From NCBI GenBank assembly GCA_947384645.1, contig CANDHX010000011.1, forward strand, positions 1 to 14,694: 14,694 nucleotides of DNA, written 5' to 3'. The position numbers and the translations under genes were made by a program. The DNA is from an uncultured Mycoplasmatota bacterium. GTDB taxonomy: Bacteria; Bacillota_I; Bacilli_A; RF39; UBA660. Numbering within the stretch: position 1 is the first letter of the stretch; every line of letters begins with the position of its first letter. Below are positions 12,207 to 14,694 of this stretch, piece after piece. The notes beneath the pieces were generated by a model. That model was not told the DNA's origin and searched no databases. It saw only the letters and a list, made by a program, of their open reading frames with translations.

Positions 12207-12261
12207 AATTATTAAAATTCTATTTTTAAACCTCGCTGAATAAATATAATTAGGTGAGACT

Positions 12262-14169
12262 ATGTTTAAAAACAAGATCAATACTCGAGTTAGACTCGTG
12301 TTTTTAGTAGTATCCTTAGTATTTCTTTTGGTCATATTCAAAGTTTTTTATATAGAAGTTATAGAATACGATAAACTCTCCAATCTAGCATCAAACCTAT
12401 GGAGCCGAAACCTGCCTATAAAAGCCGATAGGGGAAACATATATGACCGCAATGGACTAGTAATTGCAACCAACATAACGACGACTAGTCTTGTGTTCAT
12501 ACCTAATCAGATAATAGATAAAGAAGCAGTTGCCAAAGACATAAGCGAAATCTTAAATGTCGACTATGAAGACATTTTAGCTCATGCTTCCAAAAAAACT
12601 TCAATAGAAAGAGTTCATCCAGAGGGAAGACAACTATCATATGAAATAGCTGAAAAAATAAATGCTTTAAACTACGACGGCGTTTATCTCGTTAAAGAGT
12701 CTAAAAGACATTATCCATATGGAAACGTCTTGAGCCACACACTTGGATACGTGGGTATCGATAACCAAGGACTCAGTGGACTCGAACTGAACTACGACAA
12801 ATATTTGACTGGAGTCGACGGAGCAATTAAATACTATTCGGACGGTAAAGGACATCGCTTAGACTTAGAAGAAGTATATATGGCACCCCAAAGCGGAATG
12901 AATTTAAACTTGACAATCGATTTGAACTTGCAGTTAGCAGCCGAAAAAGAACTCGATAACGTAATAGATATGTACGATCCAGAAGATGCCATAATTTTGG
13001 CAATGTCGCCGAAGACTGGAGAAATATTGGCACTAGCTAATCGCCCGGATTTCGATCCCAACAACTATCAAGAATATTCGACTGAAACTATCAATAGAAA
13101 TCTTGCTATCTGGAAAACATACGAGCCTGGTTCGACTTTCAAGATAATGACACTTGCTGCCTCGCTTGAAGAAAAAGAAGTAAATCTATTTGAAGATACG
13201 TTTTATGATTCTGGCTCAGTAAAAGTAGAAAATGCTCGAATTAAATGCTGGAAAAGTGGAGGTCATGGAGCACAGACATTTTTAAACGTCGTCGAAAATT
13301 CATGTAACCCCGGCTTCGTATTACTAGGACAAAAGCTCGGGACAGAAAGACTTTACAAATATGTAAACAAATTTGGATTTGGTACAAAAACAGGAATAGA
13401 TTTAAATGGCGAAGGAACAGGAATACTATTTTCACTAGACAAAATGGGACCAGTAGAAACCGCAACTACAGCTTTTGGACAAGGAATAAGTGTGACTCCG
13501 ATCCAACAAGTACGAGGAGTAAGCGCTGCAGTAAACGGAGGAGAACTTCTAAAACCTTTCATCGTAAAAACGGTTAGTGAACCCGAGACCAACTCTCCCA
13601 TAGTAGAAAATAAAAAAACAGTTTTAGCAAATGTCATCAGTAAAGAGACGAGCGACATGGTTAGATATGCTCTAGAAAGCGTCGTTGCCAATGGTTCGGG
13701 AAGAAACGCCTATATAGAAAACTATCGAGTAGGAGGAAAAACGGGAACAGCTCAAAAGGTCGAAAATGGGGTATACTTACACGGCAATTACATAGTTTCC
13801 TTCATAGGATTTATGCCAGCAAACGCCCCAGAAATAGTCGTCTATGTAGCTATCAATAATCCAAAAGGCATTACCCAATACGGTGGCACAGTATCAGCAC
13901 CCATAGCTAAAAACGTCCTAACGTCTGCAATCGAGATATTCGATATAAAACCGGATTTAGAAGGAATGGAAAAAGAGTATCGTTGGTATGAAGACTCTTA
14001 TGTAAAATTACCAGATGTAATAGGCATGTCCAAAAAAGATGCTATAAAATTGTTGAAAGACTTCAAAGTCGAATACTCTGGCACAGGCGAAATCGTATTA
14101 TATATGAGTCCAGACCCCGGCTACTATGTAAAAAAAGGCGGAACTATCAAATTGATGCTCAAGGATTGA
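12262..14169 (+). CDS. Class B penicillin-binding protein with one PASTA domain (SpoVD/FtsI family)
   Basis: 635 residues with AGGTGA (12252-12257) before the ATG. Order: TM anchor (about 10-30), PBP dimerisation domain beginning at RGNIYDRNG (about 57-65), then the transpeptidase domain with all three active-site motifs: SxxK as STFK (Ser291 nucleophile, Lys294), SxN as SCN (347-349), and KTGT (493-496). A single PASTA domain covers about 580-635 (LPDVIGMSKKDAIKLL and PGYYVKKGG). It cross-links peptidoglycan stem peptides outside the membrane. One PASTA and this length match SpoVD (about 646) better than B. subtilis Pbp2B (two PASTA), but in species with one class B division PBP this architecture can serve septation. 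Directly before mraY, as part of a dcw cluster. Orthology to SpoVD versus FtsI cannot be decided by eye. Confidence 0.93.
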   Translation: MFKNKINTRVRLVFLVVSLVFLLVIFKVFYIEVIEYDKLSNLASNLWSRNLPIKADRGNIYDRNGLVIATNITTTSLVFIPNQIIDKEAVAKDISEILNVDYEDILAHASKKTSIERVHPEGRQLSYEIAEKINALNYDGVYLVKESKRHYPYGNVLSHTLGYVGIDNQGLSGLELNYDKYLTGVDGAIKYYSDGKGHRLDLEEVYMAPQSGMNLNLTIDLNLQLAAEKELDNVIDMYDPEDAIILAMSPKTGEILALANRPDFDPNNYQEYSTETINRNLAIWKTYEPGSTFKIMTLAASLEEKEVNLFEDTFYDSGSVKVENARIKCWKSGGHGAQTFLNVVENSCNPGFVLLGQKLGTERLYKYVNKFGFGTKTGIDLNGEGTGILFSLDKMGPVETATTAFGQGISVTPIQQVRGVSAAVNGGELLKPFIVKTVSEPETNSPIVENKKTVLANVISKETSDMVRYALESVVANGSGRNAYIENYRVGGKTGTAQKVENGVYLHGNYIVSFIGFMPANAPEIVVYVAINNPKGITQYGGTVSAPIAKNVLTSAIEIFDIKPDLEGMEKEYRWYEDSYVKLPDVIGMSKKDAIKLLKDFKVEYSGTGEIVLYMSPDPGYYVKKGGTIKLMLKD

Positions 14170-14215
14170 TTCGTCGATTTTCAAAACTCGTCCATGTAAA
14201 ATAACGTAAAAACTG

Positions 14216-14244
14216 TTTCAATTGCATAAGATTTAATATATAAT
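14216..14244 (+). promoter_or_regulatory. Possible mraY promoter
   Basis: TATAAT (14239-14244) with a weak TTTCAA (14216-14221) at 17 bp, in the 102-bp gap before mraY. No terminator hairpin is visible after the PBP gene, so this would be an internal promoter of the cluster. Confidence 0.45.
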
Positions 14245-14271
14245 AATTATAAGAACGGATGAGGTGCAAAA

Positions 14272-14694
14272 ATGTTAATATTAGCCAAGACTACTCTGGC
14301 AATTATGTTAGGGTTTGTAATTTCAGTCATAACAGGATTTATTGCTATACCTATTTTAAAAAAGATCAATTTTAGACAAAAAATCAACAGTTTAATAAAC
14401 AAAAGACATATGAAAAAACAAGGTACTCCAACCCTTGGAGGTGTAATATTCATACTGCCGACTATAATAGCACTTATAATGTTATATATCAAAAAAAGTA
14501 TAACCATATCGCACAATTTAGTCATACTCATATTCGTATTTTTGAGCTATGGTGCCATAGGATTTATCGATGATTATTTAAAAATAAAAAGAAAAGACTC
14601 TATTAGTGGAAGTGAAGGATTAAAGTCGTGGCAAAAATTTATACTTCAAGTATTGATTGCTATCATTTTCTTCTTCATATACCGCAGTTACGGT
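14272..14694 (+). CDS. mraY: Phospho-N-acetylmuramoyl-pentapeptide-transferase MraY, 5' part
   Basis: First 141 residues; the frame runs off the right edge. ATG 14272 has GAGGTG (14261-14266) 5 bases upstream. Four TM segments are visible (about 7-28, 56-72, 82-99 and 121-137). Signature motifs: H46 followed by the GTPTLGG loop (51-57), and GFIDDY with the Asp pair D100-D101 that binds Mg2+ and acts in catalysis. MraY transfers phospho-MurNAc-pentapeptide from UDP to undecaprenyl phosphate to make lipid I, on the inner face of the membrane. The loop after the Asp pair (KIKRKDSISGSEGLKSWQKF) is a variant of the usual KxxNLGL...QK block. Following the PBP directly, without murE between, differs from B. 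subtilis where spoVD, murE and mraY are consecutive. Confidence 0.95.
   Translation, partial: MLILAKTTLAIMLGFVISVITGFIAIPILKKINFRQKINSLINKRHMKKQGTPTLGGVIFILPTIIALIMLYIKKSITISHNLVILIFVFLSYGAIGFIDDYLKIKRKDSISGSEGLKSWQKFILQVLIAIIFFFIYRSYG

Noticed and set aside
12245..12250. TATAAT just before the PBP gene as a promoter
   Set aside because: A start about 7 bases downstream would cut off the AGGTGA ribosome site (12252-12257), and no -35 is present; likely chance in A+T-rich DNA.
1..14694. Alternative genetic code with TGA as Trp, given the A+T richness
   Set aside because: Several genes end cleanly at TGA (1227-1229, 14167-14169, minus strand 9005-9003), and Trp is encoded by TGG at conserved positions such as WH in the M15B peptidase.
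1..14694. Defence island, prophage or transposon
   Set aside because: No integrase, transposase, terminal repeats, toxin-antitoxin pair or nuclease is visible; gene content is housekeeping and envelope related.

Overview
The window is chromosomal DNA from a low-GC Gram-positive bacterium, most likely an uncultured member of the class Bacilli (Bacillota). The base composition is strongly A+T rich. Codons such as ATA and AGA are common. TGA is used as a stop and TGG encodes Trp, so this is the standard bacterial code and not the Mycoplasma code. Ribosome binding sites follow AGGAGG/AGGTGA, several promoters carry a TRTGn-extended -10, and YutD, YunB and a YutH-like protein are families typical of Bacilli. 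I see no mobile element, prophage, CRISPR array, tRNA or rRNA.

Layout. (1) 1-2620: the 3' end of a VanY-type (M15B) D,D-carboxypeptidase with a terminator; a membrane-anchored protein whose last bases overlap trmL (tRNA Cm34/Um34 methyltransferase); then a two-TM coiled-coil protein with its own strong promoter. (2) 2590-3997: a small 4Fe-4S ferredoxin with an unusual nine-cysteine tail on the minus strand, divergent from a charged protein with a C-terminal membrane anchor. (3) 4011-7069: yunB (apparently without a leader), an unknown protein with a C-terminal TM segment plus yutD in one operon, and a Pro/Thr/Ala/Glu-rich protein with a DUF1292-like head. (4) 7045-8052, minus strand: a short XRE-type HTH protein and a membrane protein that look like one ancestral gene split by two compensating frameshifts. 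(5) 8112-10476: a YutH-like kinase-fold protein overlapping tail to tail with a NifU C-terminal domain protein (YutI type), then a divergent AI-2E family transporter. (6) 10492-14694: an unknown protein with a possible HTH, a 107-bp spacer with an inverted repeat, a secreted beta-propeller-like protein, a class B penicillin-binding protein with one PASTA domain (SpoVD-like), and the start of mraY, that is, a piece of the division and cell wall (dcw) cluster.

How it fits together. Much of the window concerns the cell envelope: peptidoglycan trimming (VanY type), cross-linking (PBP), lipid I synthesis (MraY), and several membrane-anchored proteins of unknown role. yunB, yutD, yutH-like and yutI-like genes lie within about 5.3 kb; from memory these genes also lie in one stretch of the Bacillus subtilis chromosome, so this looks like an old conserved neighbourhood. 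YunB, YutH and SpoVD are linked to spores in Bacillus, which raises the question of whether this organism sporulates or has reused the genes.

Intergenic space is very tight. Stop codons sit inside terminator hairpins, two divergent promoter pairs have -35 boxes only 2-5 bp apart, and two convergent genes overlap. After adding the HTH gene at 7825-8001, no stretch longer than about 110 bp is without a gene. All function calls come from reading motifs by eye; no database search was run.
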